Assembly (NCBI GenBank): GCA_965533275.1
Contig: CBESWG010000007.1
Coordinates: forward strand, 1 to 64,000
DNA: 64,000 nt
Source: JAUXEH01 sp965533275
Lineage (GTDB): Bacteria > Acidobacteriota > Aminicenantia > Aminicenantales > Aminicenantaceae
Reading direction: 5' to 3'
The notes under the pieces were generated by a model. The model made no database searches, was not told where the DNA came from, and saw nothing but the letters and a program-made list of their open reading frames with translations. Below are positions 42,241 to 50,789 of this stretch, piece by piece. The position numbers were made by a program, and so were the translations under genes. Within the stretch, counting starts at the first letter, position 1. Each line of letters starts with the position of its first letter.

Positions 42241-44178
42241 ATGAACAAAATCCTGTTACCTGTCCTGCTCTGCATATGTATGTCAGGCCTGCTCTGCGGG
42301 GGCCAACAGGAGCAGGAGGAACAAACCGGAACCAAGACTGCGGCTGTCGCGGAACTGCGCGGACTGATGGATGCCGCTGACCTGGAAACTTTTTTAGACG
42401 GCATCATGCGGATCCAAATGGTGTCCCATCACATTGCCGGCGCTGTTTTCGTGGCGGTCAAGGACGGGGAGATCTTCCTGTCCAAGGGATACGGCTTCGC
42501 AGACGTGGCGAGCAAGGCACCCGCGCTGCCGGACAAGACGCTCTTCCGCCCTGGATCAGTTTCCAAGCTCTTTGTGTGGACTGCGGTGATGCAGCAGGTG
42601 GAACGCGGACGCATCGACCTGAAAGAGGACATCAACACATACCTCACGGACTTTCAGATCCCGGATACCTTCCCCAAACCCATCACCATGAGCCATCTGA
42701 TGGCACACACTCCGGGCTTCGAGGAAACGGTCCTTGGCATGGCGGCGCGCACACCGGACGACCTGATGCCTATGGGAGAGTACCTGCGCGACAACCTCCC
42801 AGAGCGTGTTTTTCCTCCCGGAGAGATGGCCGCCTACTCCAACTACGGATCTTCGCTGGCTGCGTATGTCGTAGAACTTGTTTCAGGTGTCCCCTTCGAT
42901 GAATACCTGGAGCGGAGTATCTTCGAACCTTTGGGTATGGATCACAGCACGTTCAGGCAGCCACTGCCCGATCACCTGGCTGAGCAGATGTCCGGCGGCT
43001 ACAAATATAGGCAGGGTGTATTCACACCGGATGATTTCGAACTCATCAACGGCATGTATCCAGCGGGCGCCATGAGCACGACGGCCGAAGATCTGGCGCG
43101 CTTCATGATCGCTCATTTGCAGATGGGACGCCTGGGTGAGGCTCGTATCCTGGATGAGCGGACGGTTCGGCTCATGCAGAACCGACTCCATTCGCATGAT
43201 GCCCGGATCGATGGGAATGCCTATGGGTTTTGGGAATGGGAGTACAACGGCATCCCCATGATCCAGCACGGAGGCGATACGTTCCTCTTTCATTCCTATC
43301 TGGTCCTTCTCCCCGGGTACAACACGGGCTTTTTTGTCTCCTACAACAGCGAGGGGGCCGGCGGTCCTTCCCGTATACAGCTGATCGAGGCCATTCTGGA
43401 TCGGTACTTTCCGTCCGAAGCGCCCCCTGAGCTGAATCCGCAAGCGGATTTCTCCAAAAGGGCCGGCCGCTTCACCGGGCTCTACATGTTGAGCCGTGTG
43501 AACTACTCCTCCTTCATCAAGCTCAGTCAGCTGGTCTCGACGGTCCAGGTGAAGTCCACCAGAGAGGGGACGCTCCTGATCGGCGGGAGCGATCCCAAGC
43601 AGTATGTGGAGGTCGAGCCTCTGGTATTCCGCGAACTTGAGAGCCGGGACACGGTGGTGTTCAAGGAGGATGCCAAGGGTCGGATCAGCCACATGTTCCT
43701 AGGCCCAGTTCCCTACCTGGCCGGAATCAAGATGGCCTGGCACGAGAGGCCGTCCTGGCACATCTTCATTCTTGCGGTCACTGTCTTTTTTTTCCTCTCT
43801 ACGCTGGTCTGGCCCCTGAGCGCCCTGCGCAGGAAGATCTGTCGGTACTCGTCTGTGCCCACGGATGCCCCCAGGGCTGCCCGGCTGTTGGCTGGAGGGA
43901 TGAGCATCTTATGTCTCGTCTTCCTGGTCGGCATGGTGGGCATTTTCTCCCGGCCGGATGTGCTGATTTTTGGTGTGCCTTTGTCACTCAAGATCCTGCT
44001 CACGCTCCCCTTTGTGGCCGCAGCCCTGGCCCTCGGAGTCCTGTTTTTTGCCCTGGTCAGCTGGATCAAGGGATACTGGTATGCCTGCAGCCGTATCCAC
44101 TACCTGCTGGTTCTACTGGCATTTGTCGGATTCCTGTGGTTTCTCAATCATTGGAACCTTCTCGGTTATAGGTTTTGA
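42241..44178 (+). CDS. Membrane-bound serine hydrolase, class C beta-lactamase family (S12)
   Basis: 645 residues from ATG 42241. Signal peptide (about 1-20). The S12/class C fold has Ser106-x-x-Lys109 in GSVSKLF, Tyr199 in AAYSNYGSSLA, and an HGG motif near IQHGGDTFLFHS. After about residue 430 comes a linker beta domain and then four to five C-terminal transmembrane helices (starting HIFILAVTVFFFLSTLVWPL). Such proteins are peptidases or esterases rather than resistance beta-lactamases. This catalytic-outside, helices-at-the-end arrangement suggests it acts on peptides at the outer face of the inner membrane. Confidence 0.9.
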   Translation: MNKILLPVLLCICMSGLLCGGQQEQEEQTGTKTAAVAELRGLMDAADLETFLDGIMRIQMVSHHIAGAVFVAVKDGEIFLSKGYGFADVASKAPALPDKTLFRPGSVSKLFVWTAVMQQVERGRIDLKEDINTYLTDFQIPDTFPKPITMSHLMAHTPGFEETVLGMAARTPDDLMPMGEYLRDNLPERVFPPGEMAAYSNYGSSLAAYVVELVSGVPFDEYLERSIFEPLGMDHSTFRQPLPDHLAEQMSGGYKYRQGVFTPDDFELINGMYPAGAMSTTAEDLARFMIAHLQMGRLGEARILDERTVRLMQNRLHSHDARIDGNAYGFWEWEYNGIPMIQHGGDTFLFHSYLVLLPGYNTGFFVSYNSEGAGGPSRIQLIEAILDRYFPSEAPPELNPQADFSKRAGRFTGLYMLSRVNYSSFIKLSQLVSTVQVKSTREGTLLIGGSDPKQYVEVEPLVFRELESRDTVVFKEDAKGRISHMFLGPVPYLAGIKMAWHERPSWHIFILAVTVFFFLSTLVWPLSALRRKICRYSSVPTDAPRAARLLAGGMSILCLVFLVGMVGIFSRPDVLIFGVPLSLKILLTLPFVAAALALGVLFFALVSWIKGYWYACSRIHYLLVLLAFVGFLWFLNHWNLLGYRF

Positions 44179-44184
44179 TCCAGA

Positions 44185-44946
44185 TTAGATGGTTTGGTCG
44201 TGATCGGCAATAAGATAGGTTTGGCTGCAGATCGTCTCAAACTCCCCCCCTTTTGCAGTTTTCCTCAGCGTCTGGACCACCTCTACTCCGTCCCGGACCT
44301 CAAGAGGGAATTCAAGTTGATGCTCCTCGATATTTTCGGGGGAACACAGGGAGCCGATCAGCTCGGTCTCCTCGATGCGGACACGAAAACAGATAGGGAA
44401 TCCCCGGTTGTTCCGCAGCCTGAGGTCCTTATAGCCATAGGCCGAAGTGGCATCCGCTCCCAGGGGAGTGTAGCGGGTCTCTTCCGTATACAGGTCGACC
44501 GAGTGGGGGTGACGCTCGATGACCTCCAGCCCCGCCGTCAATGCCAGATGATAAAGCAGCCCGGACAACTGGCACAGCCCTCCCCCCACGTCGAAGCCCA
44601 GCTTACTGGCTATGATGTTGATGCCTACTTTGTAGCCTGCCCTTTCCGTGGGGTTGCCGACATAGTGCCAATACGCGAAGACCTCACCCGGATCGAGGGG
44701 AAGGTCCTGGAAGGTCGCTACGGCGAGCCGAAGGTTGTGTTTCTTGTTCTCGGCCCACTCGCTGATATTGATGCGTTGGGTGATGGTGATCCGTTCGGGG
44801 AAGGCTCGCCCGAGTGAGATCTTTCCCGGAGAATTGCGGGCGAAGCGGAAGCGGATCCCAGTGAAGATGTCCCTGATGAAGATCCAGGTTGTGCGCATCC
44901 GGAACCGGAGCGCACCCGGGATAAAACGCTTTAAGATCCTCTTCAT
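44185..44946 (-). CDS. VanW family protein
   Basis: 253 residues from ATG 44946 (GAGG 4 bases upstream; the longer frame to 45207 has a low-complexity N-terminus and overlaps the opposite gene). VanW landmarks: NLRLAVATFQDLPLDPGEVFAYWHYVGNPTERAGYKVG and GGGLCQLSGLLYHLALTAGLEVIERHPHS. VanW occurs in some vancomycin-resistance clusters but its biochemical role is unknown, and most members are unrelated to resistance. No van genes are nearby. Confidence 0.9.
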   Translation of the reverse strand: MKRILKRFIPGALRFRMRTTWIFIRDIFTGIRFRFARNSPGKISLGRAFPERITITQRINISEWAENKKHNLRLAVATFQDLPLDPGEVFAYWHYVGNPTERAGYKVGINIIASKLGFDVGGGLCQLSGLLYHLALTAGLEVIERHPHSVDLYTEETRYTPLGADATSAYGYKDLRLRNNRGFPICFRVRIEETELIGSLCSPENIEEHQLEFPLEVRDGVEVVQTLRKTAKGGEFETICSQTYLIADHDQTI

Positions 44947-44967
44947 CGGTCCTCTTTTGGCATGTGT

Positions 44968-44996
44968 ATGGTAGAGACACGTGCTCTTTTTGTCAA
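44968..44996 (-). promoter_or_regulatory. Promoter for the VanW-family gene
   Basis: On the minus strand TTGACA (44996-44991, perfect), 17 bases, TACCAT (44973-44968, four of six). The ATG is 22 bases beyond the -10, which supports the short start. Confidence 0.6.
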
Positions 44997-45116
44997 TCAC
45001 TCCCCCCGTAGGAGAAAGCCGGATGAGATTCAGAGAGGAGGAGGGACTGACCACGAGCGCATACCTAAATGCGTGCGGTTGGGAGGGAATAATAGGGGGG
45101 GGAGGGACTGGAAGGC

Positions 45117-46601
45117 TTGACGTCAGAAGCCAGAGTTGCGAAGATAGTCTCGTCTGATTTGGTATTGTTTTTTGGAGAACAGCTCGTGCCGGATGATGAA
45201 TATACAATCGATGAGAGGCTCCTGCAAAGGATCAATGCCTACCTGCAGAAGGACCGCGATCCCACAATCCCGGTGACGGGCTTTTTAGCGCCGGAGGAAC
45301 TTGCAGAGCGGCTGGATCTGTCCCTGCCGGAAACCGGCTGCACCTTGGGCGAGCTGTACCACGCCATCGACGATTATCTCGAACACGCTGTACGGACCGG
45401 CAACACACAGTATTTCAACCAGCTCTGGTCCGGATTCACGCTGCCTGGATTCCTGGGGGAAGTGATCACCGGCCTGACCAATACATCCATGTATACCTAC
45501 GAAGTCGCACCAGTGGCTACGCTCATGGAAAAGGAGCTGATCCGGAAAATGGGCCGGCTGGCCGGCTTTCAGGCGCCCGAGGGTTTGTTCCTCAGCGGGG
45601 GTAGCAACGGCAACCTCCAGGCCATGATGTTGGCCCGTAACGCAGCCCTGCCGGAGGCGAAACATGAAGGCATGCCTTCAGATGTGAGGCTGGCTGCCTT
45701 CGTCTCCGGGGAGGCCCACTACTCCTATGAAAAGGCCGCCAATATCCTCGGCATAGGCATGGATCACGTGGTCAAGGTCGAGACCGATGAGGCTGGCCGA
45801 ATGCGGCCCGAGGAGCTCGATCGCAGGGTCAGGGACGCCCGGGCATCCGGGATGGAGCCGTTTTTCATCGGAGCCACCGCGGGTACCACGGTCAAGGGGG
45901 CCTATGATCCCTTTGAGGAGATCGGTCCTCTGTCCAGACAACACGGGTGCTGGTTCCATGTAGACGGCTCTCTGGGCGGGACGGCTCTCCTCAGCCCTCG
46001 CCACCGCGGCCTCCTCAAGGGACTCGAACAGGCAGATTCGTTTGTGTGGAACGCGCACAAGCTTATGGGGCTGCCCCTGATCTGTTCGGTGTTCCTGGTG
46101 CGGGAGAGGGGGAGCCTCTTCGCCTCGAATTCGGTGACCGGAGCCGATTACATCTTTCATGAGGACACGAACGGTACGGCGGACCTCGGACCCCATTCCC
46201 TGCAGTGCGGCCGCCGTGTCGATGCGCTTAAACTCTGGCTGAGCTGGAAGTACTACGGGGATAAGGGCTACGCCGAGCGTGTCGGACGTTTCTTCGAGCT
46301 GGCTGAATACGCGGAAAGGATCGTGCGGGACACCCCGGTGCTCGAACTCATGGCGCCGCGTTCTTCGGTCACCGTCTGTTTCCGCTACATGCCTCCCGAT
46401 GCTGAGGAGCCCAATGAATTCAACCTCAGGCTGCGTGAGGAACTGGCCCGGAGTGGTCGGAGCCTGGTCAACTATGCGTACCTGGGTGAGGATATGGCCA
46501 TGCGCCTGGTGATCGCCAACCACGAGCTGACGCGGGAAGACGTGGATGTGTTTTTCCAGAATGTGATCTCCACGGCCGAAACATTGCTAAACCAGCCATG
46601 A
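45117..46601 (+). CDS. PLP-dependent group II decarboxylase-like protein
   Basis: 494 residues from TTG 45117; a GTG at 45186 with GGAG 8 bases upstream is an attractive alternative start (471 residues). It is a fold-type I PLP enzyme of the glutamate/tyrosine decarboxylase group: NPQYFN-like NTQYFNQLWSG, SGGSNGNLQAMMLAR binding the phosphate, HYSYEKAANILG stacking on PLP, HVDGSLGG holding the pyridine nitrogen Asp, and SFVWNAHKLMGLPL with the Schiff-base lysine (residue 315 from TTG). Such enzymes make amines from amino acids or desulfinate cysteine sulfinate. Substrate is not clear from the sequence. Confidence 0.9.
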   Translation: MTSEARVAKIVSSDLVLFFGEQLVPDDEYTIDERLLQRINAYLQKDRDPTIPVTGFLAPEELAERLDLSLPETGCTLGELYHAIDDYLEHAVRTGNTQYFNQLWSGFTLPGFLGEVITGLTNTSMYTYEVAPVATLMEKELIRKMGRLAGFQAPEGLFLSGGSNGNLQAMMLARNAALPEAKHEGMPSDVRLAAFVSGEAHYSYEKAANILGIGMDHVVKVETDEAGRMRPEELDRRVRDARASGMEPFFIGATAGTTVKGAYDPFEEIGPLSRQHGCWFHVDGSLGGTALLSPRHRGLLKGLEQADSFVWNAHKLMGLPLICSVFLVRERGSLFASNSVTGADYIFHEDTNGTADLGPHSLQCGRRVDALKLWLSWKYYGDKGYAERVGRFFELAEYAERIVRDTPVLELMAPRSSVTVCFRYMPPDAEEPNEFNLRLREELARSGRSLVNYAYLGEDMAMRLVIANHELTREDVDVFFQNVISTAETLLNQP

Positions 46602-46641
46602 GCGGGCCACCGCCGGTTGGATCTTTCGGAGGAGGGGGAAC

Positions 46642-47871
46642 ATGAAACGAAGATTCCATCGAAGCCTGATGATAGTCCTGGTCTTCCTGGCCGGTGTATC
46701 CTTTTCCGAGGCGGTGGAGGTCCTCAAACTGAGATGTATCACCGCCGGCATCAACCTGCGGGCCGATGATTTTGTCGAGGTCCTGGCCCAGACACGTGAG
46801 TTCTTCGAAAAGACCATCCCCGTCCTGCATCAATTTGACTTCCAGCTTCAGGGCGGACGGGTCTGCACCAATCCGTTCCCCTTCTATACGCGGGGGCTTT
46901 CTCCAGAGGAAACCGTCCTGAGTATCTCCCGGCTCACTGAGTTTGCCGAAGAGCTGAACATTACTCTGTCCATCGGCCCCGCGATCCAGGATAATCGCTT
47001 TGACGAGGAGATGATCGAGAAGGTGTGCGTCCTGCTCAAGGGGCTCCCAGTCAGCAGCAGCATGGTCATCTCTTCTCCCGAGCTGGGCATCCACTACGAC
47101 ACCATCCGGGCGGCCGCCCAGACCATCAAGGTCCTGTCCGAAATGGACCCCACACTCAATTTCAATTTTGCCGCCCTGGCCAACGTGCCTTCAGAAACAC
47201 CCTTTTTCCCGGCCGCTTTTCACGACCGGGGGTACGACAGCTTCAGCATCGGCACCGAGGCTGCCGGGATTGTGATGGAGGTTTGCGCCGAGGCATCAAA
47301 TGTCCTACAGGCGAAGAATATGCTTCAGGAGCGGCTCGACTTCGAGTTCAAAAAGGTGGCGCGGTTCGGGCGTTCGATACAAATGCAGACCGGATGGCGA
47401 TTCGAGGGTGTGGACACTTCGCCAGCCCCCCTCAAGGCGGTCAGCATCGGGCTGGCCGTGGAGAGCCTCGTCAAGGCTCCCTTCGGCTCACCTGGGACGC
47501 TTGCAGCCTGCGCCCTCATCACGGACGTGATTAAAGCCGTCCCGGTACCCAAGGCCGGCTACTGCGGCCTGATGCTGCCTGTGATGGAGGACAATGTGCT
47601 GGCACACAGAGCCACCGAGAGGCGGTTCGGCCTGGACGAGCTGTTGAGCTATTCAGCGGTGTGCGGGACCGGACTGGATGTGGTCCCTCTCCCCGGAGAC
47701 ATCTCTTTCGAAAAAATCGAACGGATCCTGTTGGATGTGGCAGCACTTTCGCTAAAGCTGAACAAGCCCCTGTCTGCAAGGCTCCTTCCGATCAAAGGCC
47801 TCGCGGCCGGAGATATGGTGGAGCTCGATTCCGAGTACCTTGTCCCGACGAGAGTGTTTCAGGTCAAGTGA
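46642..47871 (+). CDS. DUF711 family protein with signal peptide
   Basis: 409 residues. The core matches DUF711/UPF0210: LKLRCITAGINL, SGLPQ-like LSIGPAIQDNR, FNFAALANVPSETPFFPAAFH, GVDTSPAPLK, and CGTGLDVVPLPGDIS. Unusually, the first 24 residues (MKRRFHRSLMIVLVFLAGVSFSEA) form a Sec-type signal; typical DUF711 proteins start directly at the core. The start has a strong SD (GGAGGAGGGG). It follows the PLP decarboxylase by 40 bases on the same strand and may share its transcript. Function unknown. Confidence 0.88.
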   Translation: MKRRFHRSLMIVLVFLAGVSFSEAVEVLKLRCITAGINLRADDFVEVLAQTREFFEKTIPVLHQFDFQLQGGRVCTNPFPFYTRGLSPEETVLSISRLTEFAEELNITLSIGPAIQDNRFDEEMIEKVCVLLKGLPVSSSMVISSPELGIHYDTIRAAAQTIKVLSEMDPTLNFNFAALANVPSETPFFPAAFHDRGYDSFSIGTEAAGIVMEVCAEASNVLQAKNMLQERLDFEFKKVARFGRSIQMQTGWRFEGVDTSPAPLKAVSIGLAVESLVKAPFGSPGTLAACALITDVIKAVPVPKAGYCGLMLPVMEDNVLAHRATERRFGLDELLSYSAVCGTGLDVVPLPGDISFEKIERILLDVAALSLKLNKPLSARLLPIKGLAAGDMVELDSEYLVPTRVFQVK

Positions 47872-47927
47872 TAACGCCTGAATTTGTACTGCGAACGAAT
47901 TGTTATTGCCGGCTATGAGACGTGGCC

Positions 47928-48941
47928 TCAGTAGGTTTCTCTGTGCAGTTCCCAGACCTCACGTTCCCCGTTGAATTTCAGGTAGTAGAAGGAATCTCTA
48001 GAGAACGCATGGGGATATGTGTCCACCAGGCTGTCTTGTTCGAACAAAGGGAAGAATCCCTCGTGAAGGACGGTTCCCTCGAGGTCAAGGATCACGAATT
48101 CGACTCCATCTCCTTCCTGCCTGTAGGTCCGCACGAAGATCTTCCCCTCCTGAACCTGCATTCCCCGGATGGCCGGGAAGTAACGGGGATACTCGATCTT
48201 GAATCTTTGAGCAACGGCCCGCCACTCACCGCCGCCTCTCGGATGGGCCATCTGCTGCTGGATAAACTCGTCCCGATATTCCTCCGTGATTCGAATTTGT
48301 TCGCGTTCTTTGTGTATAGTACGAAGCTTTTCCCCCCTTGCACTATACACGCTGATGTGGAAGCCCAGAGTGCTGTCGGCCACGAAGACCTTGTCGTCAT
48401 GCGTATCGAAGTTGAAGTAGTCATTGATCGCATAGATGATGCCGCGCCGACGGGCCTGCTCCTGATGGTTCTGCTGCAGTACCATGAGATGCCCCTGGTC
48501 CTGGTCCAGGAGGTTGATCATGCGGTATCTTACTTCTTCCTCGTTTCGTGCGCCGAGACTCGCATATCTGTCCGCAACAGGGAGGAGGCGGACCATTGCG
48601 TACTGCCGTTTTTCGTTCAGGAGTCTGCCGGACCGTGAATAGGTGGAAAACTTGCCGAACGTCCCAAAGAAGAGGCGGTCGGGCAGGACCTTGAGGTAGG
48701 GAGTGCGGGGAAACTCGCCGGGCCCCTCGCCCTTCTTGCCGATCGTGCGTACGGTCTGGTGTATGGAGAGCGAATACACGACCACCTGGTTGGCGGATTC
48801 GATGACGTATAGGGAATCCCCGTCTATATAGATCCTGGAAGGCCGGACAACGTCTGGATAATCCGCCAGTTTTTCTGCAGAGGCTGCTGAATTCAGAAAG
48901 ATCAACAGGAGCGCGATGGCTCCGATTTTGCCTATCCTCAT
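47928..48941 (-). CDS. Secreted 6-bladed beta-propeller protein
   Basis: 337 residues with a signal peptide ending SAASA (about residue 22). Propeller features: RPSRIYIDGDSLYVIESANQVVVYSL, the family motif GKKGEGPGEFPRTPYLKVL, DDKVFVADSTLGFHISVYSARGEKLRTI and VILDLEGTVLHEGFFP. It is a paralogue-type of the protein at 10165-11274. SD GGAGGAGG precedes ATG. Partner or ligand unknown; such proteins are frequent in peptide- and glycan-using bacteria of this type. Confidence 0.87.
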   Translation of the reverse strand: MRIGKIGAIALLLIFLNSAASAEKLADYPDVVRPSRIYIDGDSLYVIESANQVVVYSLSIHQTVRTIGKKGEGPGEFPRTPYLKVLPDRLFFGTFGKFSTYSRSGRLLNEKRQYAMVRLLPVADRYASLGARNEEEVRYRMINLLDQDQGHLMVLQQNHQEQARRRGIIYAINDYFNFDTHDDKVFVADSTLGFHISVYSARGEKLRTIHKEREQIRITEEYRDEFIQQQMAHPRGGGEWRAVAQRFKIEYPRYFPAIRGMQVQEGKIFVRTYRQEGDGVEFVILDLEGTVLHEGFFPLFEQDSLVDTYPHAFSRDSFYYLKFNGEREVWELHRETY

Positions 48942-48984
48942 TCTACCTCCTCCAATTTCCTATCACGAACACAGCTCAGACCAT

Positions 48985-49055
48985 CCGTGTCATCGTGAGT
49001 GCGGTGAAGCGATCCAACAGGTCATCTACTGCATCACGAATAAAGCGAAGAACCC
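48985..49055. repeat. Intergenic repeat-like sequence
   Basis: The stretch GTGTCATCGTGAGTGCGGTG...GAAGCGATCC resembles the widespread intergenic repeat that reads roughly GTCATTGCGAGCGAAGCGAA, in a degenerate form. It fills the gap between the beta-propeller start and the serine hydrolase 3' end. No second copy was seen in the window. Confidence 0.3.
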
Positions 49056-50765
49056 TCACTTTTTGTCGAACCGCAGATTCCACACCCGGCCTCCGGTGAG
49101 CAGGAAACCCTGGATCCGGCCCGCGCCGTCCCTCTGAAATACGAGCCTCCGGAAATACCAACGCCTCCCGGTGAAGGTGTCTTTTTCCGTCCAGATCAGC
49201 GGGATCTCGCCGTGCCTGAAATGGTGAGCTGCGAGCCTCCCATCCCGGAACCTGAGCGAATAGGATGTCATGAGCTCCTCGCTTGTGTACACTCCCTCAA
49301 TGGCTCCTATCTGAGCTTCGGACAGGGGCAGGGATTCGGTCCGCTTCCCCTCCAAGTTCTGGCCGCCGGAGAGAACGGTCAGACTCTCCACATAGTAGTC
49401 GTTGTCGGGATGGAATGTGATCACTAAATCCTCTCCCTTGACGAAATATCGGAGCATGGCCTCCGGGAAGAGCTCCACCTTGCCTCGAGCGGGATGTACA
49501 GCAAACAGGCGGTCTTCCTCCTTGATGATCTCGAGTCTGGTCCCGTCGTCCAGGCCGTAGGTCCCGACGAAGATCTCATAGTTCATAGGATCGACCTCGG
49601 CCACCTTCCGCTCGCCGGGTGGAGCCACCTGGCCTTTCTTTTCAGGAGCCGGAAGCAGGTCCTCTTCCAGGTACATCTCCGCTATCAGCTCGCCGAGACG
49701 GTTCGGGCCCATGCTCCCCAGGTTGCTCAGCACGGACACGGCAAACTTCTGGTCTGGAAAGATCCCCAGCCAGGTCCGGAAGCCGGCATCGGCCCCGCCG
49801 TGGGAGATCATGCGAACCCCCCTGTGGTCCCGGATTCCGAGGCCAAATCCATAGGGGATCTCGCGGCCGCTGTTGAGCACGGCCAGTTCCTGCATCTGTG
49901 CCATGATTTCCGGGGTTCCTACACGGGGATCCATGAAGTTGGAGGCCCACTTGAGGAGATCCCCGACCGTGGTGAAGAGGCTGGTGGCCCCGGCGTTGGC
50001 ATAGCTCAGGACGCTTTTGTGAAAGTCCCCGTTTTCCTCTGGCTTGTAGGAGTAGGCCCGCTCCGGGACGATCAGTTCATGGCTGTCGTGGAAGTGAGTA
50101 TGGTTCATACCCAGCGGTTCGAACAGGTTATTTTTGGTCCAGGCAGCGAAGGATACACCTGTGACGCGCGCCACGATCTCACCCAGGAGTGTGTATCCGG
50201 TGTTGCAGTACAGGTGTTCCTCTCCGGGTTCGAAATTGAGCTCCCTCTGATGCTGGACCATGGTGAGGATGTGCTCGCGGGTGATGACGTCGTCCAGCCG
50301 CCACCCCGCCATGGCCAGCGCCTCCCACTGGTCCCGCAGGCCGCTGGTGTGGTGGATCAGGTGCCGGAGAGTGATGATGCTGCCGAAGTCCGGGACCTCG
50401 GGCAGGTATTTTCGGATGTCGTCATCCAGCGAAAGGGCTCCCTGCTGCGCAAGCAGGGTCACGGCAAAGGCAGTGAACTGCTTGGACACAGAGGCCACAT
50501 GAAAAATGGTGTCCGGTGTGATGGGGACCCCGTACTCCAGCTGCGCTATCCCGTAGCCGCGGCTGAAGACGATGTTGCCGTCTCTGAGCACGGCTACAGC
50601 CGCGCCTGGGGACTCCAGCGTGTCCCATTCCCTGAACAGCGTATCGATCCGGGCCGCAAAGGGGTCATCCGGAGGATGGGGGGCCTTCTGACAGCCGGAG
50701 GCGCAGACCAGGAGTCCCAGGACTACGACAAGAATCGGGATGTGTGTCTTTTTTCTTTGTGTCAC
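49056..50765 (-). CDS. Serine hydrolase lipoprotein, class C beta-lactamase family (S12)
   Basis: 569 residues from GTG 50765 (GGGAG 6 bases upstream). Lipoprotein signal LLVCASGC (Cys about 25). The class C fold shows Ser92-x-x-Lys95 in ASVSKQFTAFAV, the Tyr motif in HLYCNTGYTLLGEIV, and HGG in MISHGGADAGFRTW. A C-terminal lipocalin-like beta domain (about 385-569) follows, as in many Pab87/estB-type S12 proteins. It should hydrolyse peptides or esters at the cell surface. It is 24 bases downstream of the HTH/FG-GAP regulator gene and most likely cotranscribed with it. Confidence 0.9.
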   Translation of the reverse strand: MTQRKKTHIPILVVVLGLLVCASGCQKAPHPPDDPFAARIDTLFREWDTLESPGAAVAVLRDGNIVFSRGYGIAQLEYGVPITPDTIFHVASVSKQFTAFAVTLLAQQGALSLDDDIRKYLPEVPDFGSIITLRHLIHHTSGLRDQWEALAMAGWRLDDVITREHILTMVQHQRELNFEPGEEHLYCNTGYTLLGEIVARVTGVSFAAWTKNNLFEPLGMNHTHFHDSHELIVPERAYSYKPEENGDFHKSVLSYANAGATSLFTTVGDLLKWASNFMDPRVGTPEIMAQMQELAVLNSGREIPYGFGLGIRDHRGVRMISHGGADAGFRTWLGIFPDQKFAVSVLSNLGSMGPNRLGELIAEMYLEEDLLPAPEKKGQVAPPGERKVAEVDPMNYEIFVGTYGLDDGTRLEIIKEEDRLFAVHPARGKVELFPEAMLRYFVKGEDLVITFHPDNDYYVESLTVLSGGQNLEGKRTESLPLSEAQIGAIEGVYTSEELMTSYSLRFRDGRLAAHHFRHGEIPLIWTEKDTFTGRRWYFRRLVFQRDGAGRIQGFLLTGGRVWNLRFDKK

Positions 50766-50789
50766 GGTGCTCCCTCAATTGAGCGGAAT

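Noticed and set aside
42241..50765. Class C beta-lactamase-like genes and VanW as antibiotic resistance genes
   Set aside because: S12 serine hydrolases with lipocalin or membrane domains are mostly peptidases or esterases, and VanW without other van genes does not indicate resistance.
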